From Asterionellopsis glacialis (taxonomy: Eukaryota > Bacillariophyta > Plagiogrammaphyceae > Rhaphoneidales > Asterionellopsidaceae): a stretch of DNA of 28,598 nt. The stretch spans positions 30,151 through 58,748 of the forward strand of contig WKLE02000779.1 of assembly GCA_014885115.2 (NCBI GenBank), in the 5' to 3' direction. Positions 20,288 to 28,598 of this stretch are shown here, piece after piece. Below the pieces are notes generated by a model. That model saw only the letters and a program-made list of their open reading frames with translations. It had not been told where the DNA came from and did no database searches. Numbering within the stretch: the first letter of the stretch is position 1; every line of letters begins with the position of its first letter. The translations under genes were made by a program, and so were the position numbers.

Positions 20288-23200
20288 TCGTCATCCAAAT
20301 CATCACAATCATCATCGTCCTCTTCTACCGATTCATCATCACCAGGTGATGATGGTAGTTTTCAAAAACCTGTTGTAGTAACAATCCCTAATTATGGTCG
20401 TGTACAGGGGAAACGTGAAGAAAGCATAGATTTTTGGGGTGGTATACCCTACGCAGCACCACCAGTGGGGTCCCTGCGATTTGCTCCACCTGAAACACCC
20501 CAACCATGGGCACCTGCCAAGTTGGATGCATCACATTTTGGTCCTGATTGTTGGCAAGTGGTAGATCCCTTATTAAACCCAACAGCCGATATCAATCACA
20601 TGTCGGAAGATTGTTTATATCTCAATATTTTTACTCCTGCTGGACATGCCGCACGATCACGTCAGGGTGTCGTATTTAGTGGTACTAAATTATTACCCGT
20701 CATGGTATGGTTTCATGGTGGTGCCTTCCAACAGGGTGGTGCACGACGTCCTGAATATGATGGACGTCGATTAGCCGAACGCGATGTAATTGTAGTCACA
20801 ATAAATTATAGGTTGGGTGCCTTGGGGTTTATGGTATCGTCCCAAGATGGGATATTGGGTAATTTTGGATTAATGGATCAACGGGCAGCCATAGATTGGG
20901 TACATCATAATATTAAAGCCTTTGGTGGTGATCCAGATAATATTACCCTGTTTGGTGAATCTGCTGGTGCTGTCATGATTGGATTACACTTAATGATGGA
21001 TGGTGTAGGGACCTTATTCCATCGTGCAGTTATGCAATCCAATCCCATGGGATACCAATTTAGATCTGTTGTTGTGGCTGACTTTATTGGTGAGGCCTTG
21101 AAACGTGCAGTAGATTGTCGTGATTTAGAATGTTTACGAGCGGAACGCGTTGAAGAAATTATGCGTGCCCAATCAAGTTTAATGGGTGTTCCTCGAAGTG
21201 TAGGTGATTTCTTTACATGGGGACCGTAAGTACAAACATGCAATGGTAATTCAATCATCCTGGGTTTTTGATTGGGGAAACACATACGATACTCTTGGGC
21301 GATGTTATGATCAGATTGGGCTTTTTAATCTCCGTCTTTGACTCTTCTAATCCCGTTGCTTTTCTTTTCTTTTCTTTTGCACTTGCCTTGCATCGCTCTT
21401 GCGTCCTCCACAAAAACAAACAAAAACACATGACAGAACCCAAACTCAACAAGTCAAGGTAGTGATTGGACAACAGACAAATTCACGCTTTATAAGTAGA
21501 TCGGATGAACATCGACTCTTGCGGAATTTAGATAATATACGTCAACGCGGTGATTACTTCAAGGAGGGTACAAGTGAGTCTGCACGGTGGAGTGCTGTCA
21601 ATGTAAGTCAACCATTGAAACATTTAGATTTGATACCGGATGATATCCCCATTATGATTGGGAGTAATCAACATGAAGGTGAAATGTTTGTTCATTCGGC
21701 GTTTCCCGCACCAATGCCCAAGGCTGTGTATTGGATGTTTGTGGGTGCCCTGTTTCGAGATAGTGCAGCACGTGTATTGAAGCATTATCGTGGTTTCGTA
21801 GAGCAAGTGGAAAAGGAAGCGGAAGAACTTGCCCGGAAACAATTAGAAGAAGAGGAATCCAAACTTTTTTATTTAGAACATCGTGAACAACTGGATGAAG
21901 AATATGAAATGTTGGTGGCGATGAATACAACACGAAGAGGGAAACATTTAGTTGAAAATGAGGGTGTGGAAAGTCTTGTAAATGCTTGGAGTTCGGGTGG
22001 TGGTGATCCACGACTTTATCCAATGTACAATGCAAGTTACATGAACGGTCAACAAGGCCGGTCGTGGTGGAATCCATTTGATAGAGATCCCGAGGCGGTA
22101 GAGGAAGCACGTCGGAAACGTGCCGAACGTGCCGCAACAAAGGCTAGATTACGTGAAGAACGTCGTGAAGCACGGAAACGAGAAAGAGCACTCAAGGAAG
22201 CTGCCAAGGTGGTAGTGGATTATAGACCTGTGATGAGCCGTATAATTGATGACTATCTCTTTCGATGTCCAACATGGCATTATGCCCATTTACTTAATCA
22301 GGGTCGTGAACGACGTGGTAAGCACAAGAACAATGTATATGCCTATAGATTTAGTCACTCTACACATGTTCCCGGATACAAAGAATGTTGGGGAAAGGTA
22401 AGAAGGCAAATTGTCGTCGTTGCTACCAAACCTTTTGCTCTGTTTCTTTAAAAAAAAATTCTAGGTAGTCCTTGTTGCTATGCTACATCTCACCATTATG
22501 TGTGCACCATATCCTGTTGTAACCCTTGTCGGATTCATTGAACCAGTCGTGCCATACTGCTGAGTTGCCATATGTATTCCAGGCAATGGATGTGATTCGA
22601 TCCAATTATTCCACGTTAAGTCCTTTTGCCCAAAATGAAGCTCCTCAGGCTCCGTCATACCCGTTCTCTGACATTCTTGCCGCGTATCGTGGAGCTTTGG
22701 AAGCTTTTGAAAATGATGAAGAGAAGGAGGAAAGGGACAATTCAGGTGGCGAAAATGCAGCAAGCAAAGCGGAACATTCCAATCATACTCATTCAAGGGC
22801 CTTTCAACGTATATTAACACATTTCTTTGGTGACTACTTTAAGGAAGATGCGGATGAAGAGATTGCTAGTGATATGGCAGAACGTTGGGCTAATTTTGCT
22901 CGAAACGGGGATCCCAACTATGATGGATCTCGAGCAAAATGGAGACCATGGCGACATCATTCGGTGGGCGAATTAGAATCTGATTATTGGATGGATGAGA
23001 GTGATGATGATGGTGATGATAATCCGTGGGTAGCCGATGGAGAATATGATTATTGGAGTGATTTTGAAATAAGTGAATTCGATGAGGAAGATCTAGAGGT
23101 ATTGGATGATGAAGATAGAGAAGTATTGGCGCAGGAGAAACAAGACCGTGCGTATCGTCGTCGAGCATTGGTTGCATTGAATATGGAAGTCGTGGATGAA

Positions 23201-23700
23201 GATGTGTTTCGAACAGAACTTCGTAGAATTACTCATCGTGGTGGTGATAATGATATTGATAAATCTTTCTTGGCAAGCAAATTATTATTTCAAAAAAGTT
23301 TACGGTGGAGTGCAGATGAACACCCCGGGCCGTCGATATCCAAACGTGCCGCAAAAGAGGCGATCCGTATTGCTCGAGAGATTGGTGTGTTGGGGACTGG
23401 ACTTTCTGGAGAAGACCGATCATGGTTGGGAGATGCTGATTTGGATTGGGATGATGATTTCTTCCCAGAGTTGTTTGATTTACGGTGGCCACCAGAGGGA
23501 AGATTAATTGAACGAGATTGTACGTGTGACTTGTGGGACAAGATACGGTGTAAGTGTGGGAATTATGTGTATTGTTTCTTTGTTGTTTCGTCAAAAATTG
23601 CTTGCTGTATTTGGAAGGCTTGGTTGATTTTGTTATCCAACAGCTATTTTTTTTTCTTTGTTTTTTAAATGACAATGCCCCCGTTCTAGACCGCTATTGA
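19946..23700 (+). CDS. Enlarged cholinesterase-fold carboxylesterase, four exons
   Basis: The inferred exons are 19946-21225, 21437-22397, 22547-23549 and 23690-23700, giving 1084 residues; type-B carboxylesterases usually have about 550. Family blocks are WGGIPYAAPPVGSLRF, SEDCLYLNIFTPA, the oxyanion HGG (257-259), NYRLGALGF, GNFGLMDQRAAIDWV and GDPDNITLFGESAGA. The triad is complete only after splicing: Ser339 (exon 1), Glu507 in SNQHEGEMF (exon 2) and His750 in SCHTAELPYVF (exon 3). A hydrophobic stretch (about 33-50) acts as a signal peptide or anchor. The start may instead be the ATG at 20036 (residue 31). Inserts include Ser/His-rich 96-130, a charged coiled-coil region between Glu507 and His750, and an acidic segment after it. 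The last exon only supplies YRY and a stop and is the least certain; without it the frame reads through to 23668. The substrate is unknown; ester hydrolysis is expected. Confidence 0.85.
20255..20287 (+). repeat. CAT trinucleotide run encoding eleven histidines
   Basis: Eleven perfect CAT codons encode residues His104-His114 of the carboxylesterase, followed by a Ser-rich run also built from TCA/TCC codons. The purity of the codon run points to replication slippage. It lies in the linker between the hydrophobic N-terminus and the catalytic domain, so length change should be tolerated. Confidence 0.95.
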
Positions 23701-23987
23701 CTAACCACTATGCAAGAGATGGACGACCCATCCAGAACGCACCAACACATAAAAGACGCGTATACTTATGAATCGAAAGTCTCAATCCACCTATCGGAAG
23801 CTCAGTGAGGTTTCGTTGTTCAAGTTTATAAGGGTATCCTACCGTGTAGAGTTTACAAACAAGGAAGAAGGTACAGCAGCGAAAAGAAAATCAAGAGCCA
23901 GTAAGAACCAATAATAATGCTAGCAAAATCTAATTTACATCTCTTGTCTTTTTAAAAACTCTTTTATGTGCTTTTATATCATTCTCT

Positions 23988-24479
23988 TTATAAACTCTTT
24001 CGTCGGTCTGTGTTCGCACTCGATGAGGAAAGTCGTCTTGTCGTCATTTCAGGTGGTCTATCATCGAGGTCATGATCAATCATATTGTCTCGCGTTTTTG
24101 CAAAAACGGATTGGCGCTGTGCAGCGGTTTTTGGTTGCAAAGCAGATGTAATGGGAAATTTTTGTCGAAATTCTCGTTTTCTGGTTTGATGATGACATTC
24201 GGAAAAGTCGTCATTGGAAAGACTTGTGGTAAGTTTAATCGCTGGATAATCTCGAGCGCATCCTGTATAATTAATAGATATCGTAATATTCTTGTCGGAG
24301 GAGGATGAATTGTGACCACAAACAGAACAGATAGGATTTTGTGCATCGACATTGGTGTAAGAACATTGATGACAAATCCAATCTTCTTCGACATTGTAAT
24401 CGCCGTCCGCTTTGTACGCCATCGAACCAGGACACATATATATGGAACTTTGATGATACCAATCGTAAATGTCTTGCAT
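23988..24479 (-). CDS. Small RanBP2-type zinc-finger protein
   Basis: The 163-residue protein carries one zinc finger of the RanBP2/NZF type at residues 34-54: Trp34, Cys36, Cys39, Asn43, Cys51 and Cys54 (DWICHQCSYTNVDAQNPICSVC). Such fingers bind ubiquitin or single-stranded RNA. Here there are seven residues between Asn and the third Cys, where six is usual, so the ligand is uncertain. The rest is hydrophilic and probably disordered, and the C-terminus is Arg/Ser-rich (TTRRLSSSSANTDRRKSL). The ATG at 24479 is the first in frame. Upstream exons cannot be excluded. It is convergent with the carboxylesterase (287-bp spacer). Confidence 0.7.
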   Translation of the reverse strand: MQDIYDWYHQSSIYMCPGSMAYKADGDYNVEEDWICHQCSYTNVDAQNPICSVCGHNSSSSDKNITISINYTGCARDYPAIKLTTSLSNDDFSECHHQTRKREFRQKFPITSALQPKTAAQRQSVFAKTRDNMIDHDLDDRPPEMTTRRLSSSSANTDRRKSL

Positions 24480-25826
24480 AATTAGTTATTGCAGACAGTA
24501 CTATGCTTCTGCTCTCTATGAATTGATGTTGTATTCTTCCTGAGCTATGGTGTGTCGTGGTGGTCTCGTTTGAATAATGTGTTGCTTCCTAACTGACTTG
24601 TTAATTTTTTTTGCCTTGGCGCGGGTTGACACAAAATGTGCCCAAGCAGTGTACTCGTAATCAGAAGGTAGAAGGACTACAAAATAGGCGGCGATAGTCG
24701 AAAAGCCTTGTTGTCTTCGTTTTTTTATGGTCGCCACATCATGAAACCGAAGTATTTATTATTATACCTGCTCTTACCTGGTATGGTCACGTCTTGAAAC
24801 TGCGAACCTGTATGATTGGCGAGGCGTGATCGTTCATAAATGAACACGTGGGACTCAATACCCGAGCATTTCCCTGGCGAAGGTGTACCAGGTACCTGGT
24901 ACTGTACCTCGTACTGTACACCCAGCCAAATTTTCGAGTGTCCAAGCAATCCAATCAACAGTAAGTTTTGAACCTAATGTATGGTTGAATCCAAACTCAA
25001 GTACTACCTGTAAGGAGGGTCGAAGCGAATAAGGGGTTAACTTCTGTCGCGCTTCGAACGACTCCCCGTTACTCATATATGTAGATTTCTACATGATGAG
25101 AGTATCGGTTGGTCCTCTGAATCAAGGTATTGATCATAATTATGATGTTCTGTTCGAGCGAACTTGGCAATTTCACGTCTCAAAAGTAACCTAGTATTTT
25201 TACTCTCAAATGTCTAACAAACCAAGTATGCATTATATATGAATAAAGGACTGTAAAGTTCACTATAAGTAACATTACTCTGCCGGCGTGAATGTTCAGT
25301 CGCGTGAAATCTACGAAAATGGTTTTCACAGGTAGGACTTACGTACAATATAGTACTGGGACCGGTCCTATCGGTCCCGCCCAGAGCAAGGACCCTTGTG
25401 TCACTCCGCACTGGCATTGACCCCTTTGCGTAGGTACCTGTGTAAAAAAACAGCTTTGTTCAAGACCAAGGGTTCAGGTTGAGACAGAACTCCACAAACG
25501 AACACAACAGTCGGAGTTATAGATACCCGGAAAGAAAAAAACGAGAACAGAACACACACCTCAAACAGTCTGCTCGTCACATCTTTTTGTTCTTTTTTCG
25601 GAGAAGCACCACGAAAAAAGATATGTAAAAACGAGAACTCTGAAAAAAAAGACAAGGCATGCATCGCAATCGATCGATCGCGATTGTCTCATATAAAAAA
25701 CAAAGATAAACGACCAAACGCAATTCTGAAAACCACAAAACATTGATTCAGACCCATCCATCATTAATCATCTGTATCACCCATCAACTTACATCAAATT
25801 TTAAAAACAATAATACTAATAATAAT
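24480..25826. other. Divergent intergenic region rich in inverted repeats
   Basis: No convincing gene lies in this 1.35-kb region. A 73-codon minus frame (24516-24737) has mixed composition but opens at GTG and resembles no family. Inverted repeats seen: CTCAT-ATATGTAGA with TCTACAT-GATGAG (25072-25100); TCGAAGCG near 25020 with CGCTTCGA near 25050; and a run around ATCGATCGATCG at about 25668-25683. TACCWGGTA words lie at 24775-24901. The promoter of the small plus-strand gene should be at the right end. Confidence 0.5.
24775..24901. repeat. Cluster of TACCWGGTA palindromes
   Basis: The nine-base palindrome TACC(A/T)GGTA occurs at 24775-24783, 24886-24894 and 24893-24901. The last two overlap and are followed by a GTACTGTACC-type run. 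The same word recurs in the gene-free region around 9950-11410 and at 28309-28317, and I saw none inside the annotated genes. Confidence 0.75.
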
Positions 25827-26225
25827 ATGACTTGGAGTGCATTCACAACAGCAATGAGACGAGGACTTGTAGATCGTGCTAGAAGTGCTGGAGTATCGAC
25901 TACATCAACATCCACGTCTGCTAGCAGTAATTCAAGAACAATTTCATCTACAGTACGCAAAACAAAATCAGATACTGGAAATACTAGTACAGTAGTTATC
26001 CAGAAGGAAAGGGAGAGATACTTCATGGATGTACGTTATATATATATATTGTATCGTGACACCTTTTTCATTTTCTATTCATTTCATGTCATGCTGCACT
26101 ATGTCATGATATTTTGATCCATGCATGTTGCGATTCATAAAAACTTTAACGGTGATTTCTTACAATCCCATATTGTCGTCTTGCTTTCTATTTCACAGGA
26201 AACTGATCCTTTCTTCTATCAGTAG
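25827..26225 (+). CDS. Small two-exon protein of unknown function
   Basis: Exon 1 is 25827-26030 and exon 2 is 26199-26225; the 168-bp intron has a GTACGT donor and a pyrimidine-rich TTTCTATTTCACAG acceptor. The product has 76 residues and ends in YFMDETDPFFYQ. The N-terminal part (MTWSAFTTAMRRGLVDRAR) is basic and amphipathic and could target a mitochondrion. The middle is a Ser/Thr run and the end is charged and aromatic. I do not recognise a family. The gene is supported by an ATG after an AT-rich leader, a clean intron and a stop reached soon after the acceptor in the right frame. Unspliced, the frame would instead run into a low-complexity AT-rich tail. Confidence 0.6.
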
Positions 26226-26322
26226 GTTGTGTCAAGAAGTAGAACATGAATATGAATATGAAACTGCACAAAGCTGACAGTTTAGATCTCCTATTTCAAT
26301 ATGATATTGAAAAAGAGTTTTT

Positions 26323-26826
26323 TTAATAGATTTCGTTGACCCTGTCGATATAACAAGAAAAAACCGTAGTAATTATATTGGTGTCACAATGAAGAATTCC
26401 TTGATTTTCGTTACATTTTAGTTTTAAACATTTGAATTTTCTATAGTATCTATATATTTTGTTACTTTTTGCAAAGAACCATTCCCAAATACCAATGTTG
26501 ATTCTCTCCTTTAGATGCAACAATATGTTGTATTTCAATTGTTTTAGTTCCTTAGGCATACTGGGAAAGCATAATATGGATGGATTTTCAGGATCGGGTA
26601 TTTGTTCAACACGGATTTTGGGATTGTTAAGGAACATTTTTGCTACGGATTCATCTGTTTCTTCTAAATCAATCCCTGTAGACTTATAGATGATAGAGGA
26701 TGGTGAATCTCCGGAGGATCGGTGTGCCTGGAGGAATTGGATCACGTCAAATTGTTTTTCAAGGTCTGGTTTATTCGCCACAGCAGCTGCAATCGCCAGA
26801 ATTGGTTCATTATCATCTTCCTGCAT
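26323..26826 (-). pseudogene. TFIIE-beta-like winged-helix fragment, probably broken
   Basis: The first part of this 167-codon frame resembles the first winged helix of the TFIIE beta subunit, a general RNA polymerase II initiation factor. VIQFLQAHRSSGDSPSS and FLNNPKIRVEQI align in order with that domain, and ILCFP follows where the strand should end. The second winged helix and the basic C-terminus expected of TFIIE-beta (about 290 residues) are missing. After ILCFP the frame becomes AT-rich and Lys/Asn/Ile-rich with no family signal. A GTATGC at that point could be a donor, but I found no downstream exon. The ATG at 26826 lies inside a CATGCAG that could equally be an acceptor, yet no upstream exon is apparent. 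It may be a partial duplicate of the true gene, or a divergent short paralogue. Confidence 0.5.
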
Positions 26827-27128
26827 GGATGCAATATGAACATATTAAGGTTCGTTTGGTTTATCACTTAAATTGTGTTACGATCAAACTATTATCCTAT
26901 TTAGATTGTTACTCGTACAAGGAGACAGAGTCATGGAATTTAAGAAAAACAAAGCAAGGAAAAAAGCTTCGTCAATATACAATCAAATACGTTTCCTTCT
27001 CTAAAAAATTCACCTATAGGAGGCTGTACTCTAATTATGTGGAACCTTCGTGATGGTTTTTAGGAACCTGTTAAAATATCATCCAATAGATGATGAATCG
27101 TACACATGTTTACAAAAAAATGCAATTG
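26827..27128. other. AT-rich spacer, no gene seen
   Basis: I looked here on the minus strand for upstream exons of the TFIIE-beta-like frame and found none. A 117-codon plus-strand frame (26700-27053) overlaps that frame and has no family resemblance. Confidence 0.5.
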
Positions 27129-27360
27129 TCTGAGATCAAACTTTCAAAATTTGTGCGAGAGGAGCGAGAGCACATGTTCATGTTATTGCTTTACAATCTG
27201 CACCAATACCATCAACAACAACACCATTTCCATCAATTTCTGTTCTGAGAACAAATTTTCAAAATTGGTAGAGTAAATGGGAAAGCGCATAATCATGCTA
27301 TTGCTTGGTAACTTGTATCGACAACAACACCATCTCCAGAATGTTTTAGTTCATTTTCTT
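27129..27360 (-). repeat. Tandem duplication of the DUF2237-like gene tail and 3' flank
   Basis: Two related blocks lie head to tail. The downstream block starts at 27129 and the second at 27244. Shared anchors are TCTGAGA-x-CAAA-x-TTTCAAAATT (27129 and 27244, offset 115), CATG-x-TATTGCT (27179 and 27294, offset 115) and CAACAACACCAT (27216 and 27322, offset 106). The nine-base change in offset is an in-frame insertion of three codons. The second block holds the functional C-terminus and 3' flank of the DUF2237-like gene. Confidence 0.85.
27178..27249 (-). pseudogene. Duplicated C-terminal tail of the DUF2237-like protein
   Basis: Read on the minus strand, this fragment encodes EIDGNGVVVDGIGADCKAIT and a TGA. 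The true gene ends in HSGDGVVVDTSYQAIA and a TGA. The frame is closed upstream by a stop at 27261-27259. A TTCTCAG directly before the fragment could serve as an acceptor, making it an alternative last exon rather than a dead copy. Confidence 0.7.
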
Positions 27361-28003
27361 CCTTTTGAGTAGATGCTCTTTTCTTGTACAACACAAAAGC
27401 TGCGGCAAGCATTCCAATAACCAACAATCCAACAATTGAACGACGATCTGAAGGAGTAGTCGTCATTCCTACTACGGACATGAACCACGACGTACCTTCC
27501 GAAATCGAGTCGACATCCACGTTACAACGTTCAGCAAGACAATCAAGTGCATTTTGATATTTGGAATTGGATGCACTTTGTGTTTTGTAGGCCTTGATGG
27601 CTTCCATATTGATTGCATCACAAACAATATCTTGAATCATGGAACATCCACCGGCATTTTCGAGGTAACTTGCAAATGCCCATTGACACACACACCAATT
27701 CTCGATAGGGCAGTACTCCGCCTGATCATCATGACATGGCATATTCGAAGAACACCAATTGCTTTGGCCTGTCACATCACAAAAATTACCACCCTCTGTA
27801 CTACTCATATCAATACAAATATGATGTGATCCGGCATCATCATTGCGGTCAACGCAATATCCAGTTCGAGTATAACCCGTCAAGGCCATCCCCGAGGATG
27901 AACATGATTTGAGTGTTCCACCGTACACATTGTTATATGCCACTGTTGTGGCAAACACCTGGAACAAGGCAACTAGTGTTAATGAAGGTTGATACTTTTT
28001 CAT
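27293..28003 (-). CDS. Secreted DUF2237-like protein with C-terminal membrane anchor
   Basis: The 236-residue protein has a signal peptide (1-22), a Cys-rich luminal domain (about 24-165), one membrane helix (about 189-206) and a short charged cytosolic tail. The domain carries NVYGGTLKSCSSSGMALTGY, RTGYC, DAGSHHIC and ENWCVCQWAFASYLE, which in order resemble DUF2237, a family of unknown function also found as a free protein in bacteria. Fourteen cysteines in the luminal part suggest disulfides. The segment NFCDVTGQSNWCSSNMPC between the GSH-IC and WC-C blocks looks like an added loop. The ATG at 28003 is directly before the signal peptide. Its C-terminal tail is duplicated just downstream. 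Confidence 0.82.
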   Translation of the reverse strand: MKKYQPSLTLVALFQVFATTVAYNNVYGGTLKSCSSSGMALTGYTRTGYCVDRNDDAGSHHICIDMSSTEGGNFCDVTGQSNWCSSNMPCHDDQAEYCPIENWCVCQWAFASYLENAGGCSMIQDIVCDAINMEAIKAYKTQSASNSKYQNALDCLAERCNVDVDSISEGTSWFMSVVGMTTTPSDRRSIVGLLVIGMLAAAFVLYKKRASTQKEENELKHSGDGVVVDTSYQAIA

Positions 28004-28598
28004 ATTGTTTCGATCTGAAATGTAACTTTCCTACAAGTTTCACAATTGACTCGCACAGTCGATGCTATGATGTCTTGATATCCTCCAGGAAATGCAGAAT
28101 TTGCATGTAAAGTACATTGGACACACTAAATTTCCAAAAATTGAGAGAAAGAATCTGACTGTGTCAATGCATGATACTGTGAGTCAGGCGGCGTCCGTCA
28201 GTGATAGGTCGGGCGGGGCGACATCTTCGAATTATGTCTAACCTGAATCCAGTTTTTCTCGCTTGATCTCTAGTCTCTCTCTACTTCTGTAGCTACCTAC
28301 CGGTATAATACCAGGTAGAGTCCTCTCTCCTCTCTCGAGAGATTTGGAAAGTACGCACGAAGCACAACAAAACCCGGACACGTACGTACCGTGTACCACA
28401 GTGTTCTGTACGTTAGTGCAGGCAGCAGAGAGCCATCAAAAAACGGCTCATCGCAGGGCCATCAAAAAGATTCGGTTTACTGTTTTTGTTCTTTGCGATC
28501 AACGAAATACAGCACTGTATCTCATCCTCTCTAGTCATAGAGAAACTAGAGAATTAACTAGTCTACTTTGATAATAAGATCACATCTTTTAGGAGACT
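28004..28598. other. Upstream flank of the DUF2237-like gene, no gene seen
   Basis: No gene was recognised between the DUF2237-like start and the window end. The 75-codon plus frame at 28344-28571 has no family signal. The region contains TACCGGTA followed by TACCAGGTA (28309-28317), the palindrome CTCTCGAGAG near 28335, and CT-rich runs. It is the expected promoter of the minus-strand gene. Confidence 0.5.

Noticed and set aside
23550..23668. Carboxylesterase C-terminus read without the last intron
   Set aside because: The unspliced tail is Cys/Phe/Ser-rich, low in information and T-rich, while GTAAGTG to TTCTAG gives a compact end (WDKIRYRY). The spliced form is preferred, with modest certainty.
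24516..24737. 73-codon minus-strand frame upstream of the zinc-finger gene
   Set aside because: It opens at GTG with no in-frame ATG, I found no splice pair linking it to the zinc-finger frame, and no family resemblance was seen. A 5' exon cannot be fully excluded.
26700..27053. 117-codon plus-strand frame
   Set aside because: It overlaps the TFIIE-beta-like frame on the other strand, and its non-overlapping part is AT-rich with no family resemblance.
1..28598. tRNA or rRNA genes, CRISPR arrays, insertion sequences or transposase genes
   Set aside because: I scanned for T-loop words (GTTCGA types), regularly spaced repeats and recognisable transposase motifs. The few T-loop-like words lie in coding sequence or lack a cloverleaf, and nothing else qualified.

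Overview
The window looks like nuclear DNA from a diatom (or a close photosynthetic stramenopile). Genes are close together, alternate strands and have few, short GT-AG introns (about 80 to 210 bp). One predicted membrane protein starts with a diatom-type bipartite plastid presequence (signal peptide, then Ala-Phe at the cleavage point). Several proteins carry Ser/Asn/His/acidic low-complexity inserts, and a bacterial-type hybrid histidine kinase lies beside mitochondrial beta-oxidation and Calvin-type enzymes. I cannot name the species.

Layout from left to right: a sedoheptulose-bisphosphatase-like enzyme (-); a small TPR protein (+); a two-exon plastid-targeted MATE transporter (-); short-chain acyl-CoA dehydrogenase (+); a soluble hybrid histidine kinase with a degenerate ATP-binding region (-); about 1.8 kb with no credible gene, holding a 7-N assembly gap and many short palindromes; a five-exon gene resembling DUF3228 with an 18-nt micro-exon (-); a single-pass membrane protein with three Cys-rich GDGLCC-type repeats (+); a four-TM diacylglycerol-lipase-like class 3 lipase (-); divergent from it, a greatly enlarged cholinesterase/carboxylesterase-fold enzyme in four exons (+); a small RanBP2-type zinc-finger protein (-); a 76-residue two-exon protein of unknown role (+); a TFIIE-beta-like winged-helix fragment (-); and a secreted, membrane-anchored DUF2237-like protein (-), whose C-terminal coding tail and 3' flank are tandemly duplicated just downstream.

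Most genes act alone. The one neighbour pair with a plausible biochemical link is the divergent lipase/esterase pair (15959-23700): the first would release monoacylglycerol from diacylglycerol, and the second has the fold of enzymes that hydrolyse such esters. Both are bloated by simple-sequence inserts. Convergent neighbours are tightly packed (81 bp between the TPR and MATE stops, 134 bp between the repeat protein and the lipase), so their 3' UTRs probably overlap. Intergenic spaces repeatedly carry short palindromic words (TACCWGGTA and GTCCTAG types) that I did not see inside genes.

Motif and family calls rest on reading the translations by eye and remembered family signatures. Splice junctions were derived from GT/AG sites that keep frame and restore conserved motifs; none has transcript support here.
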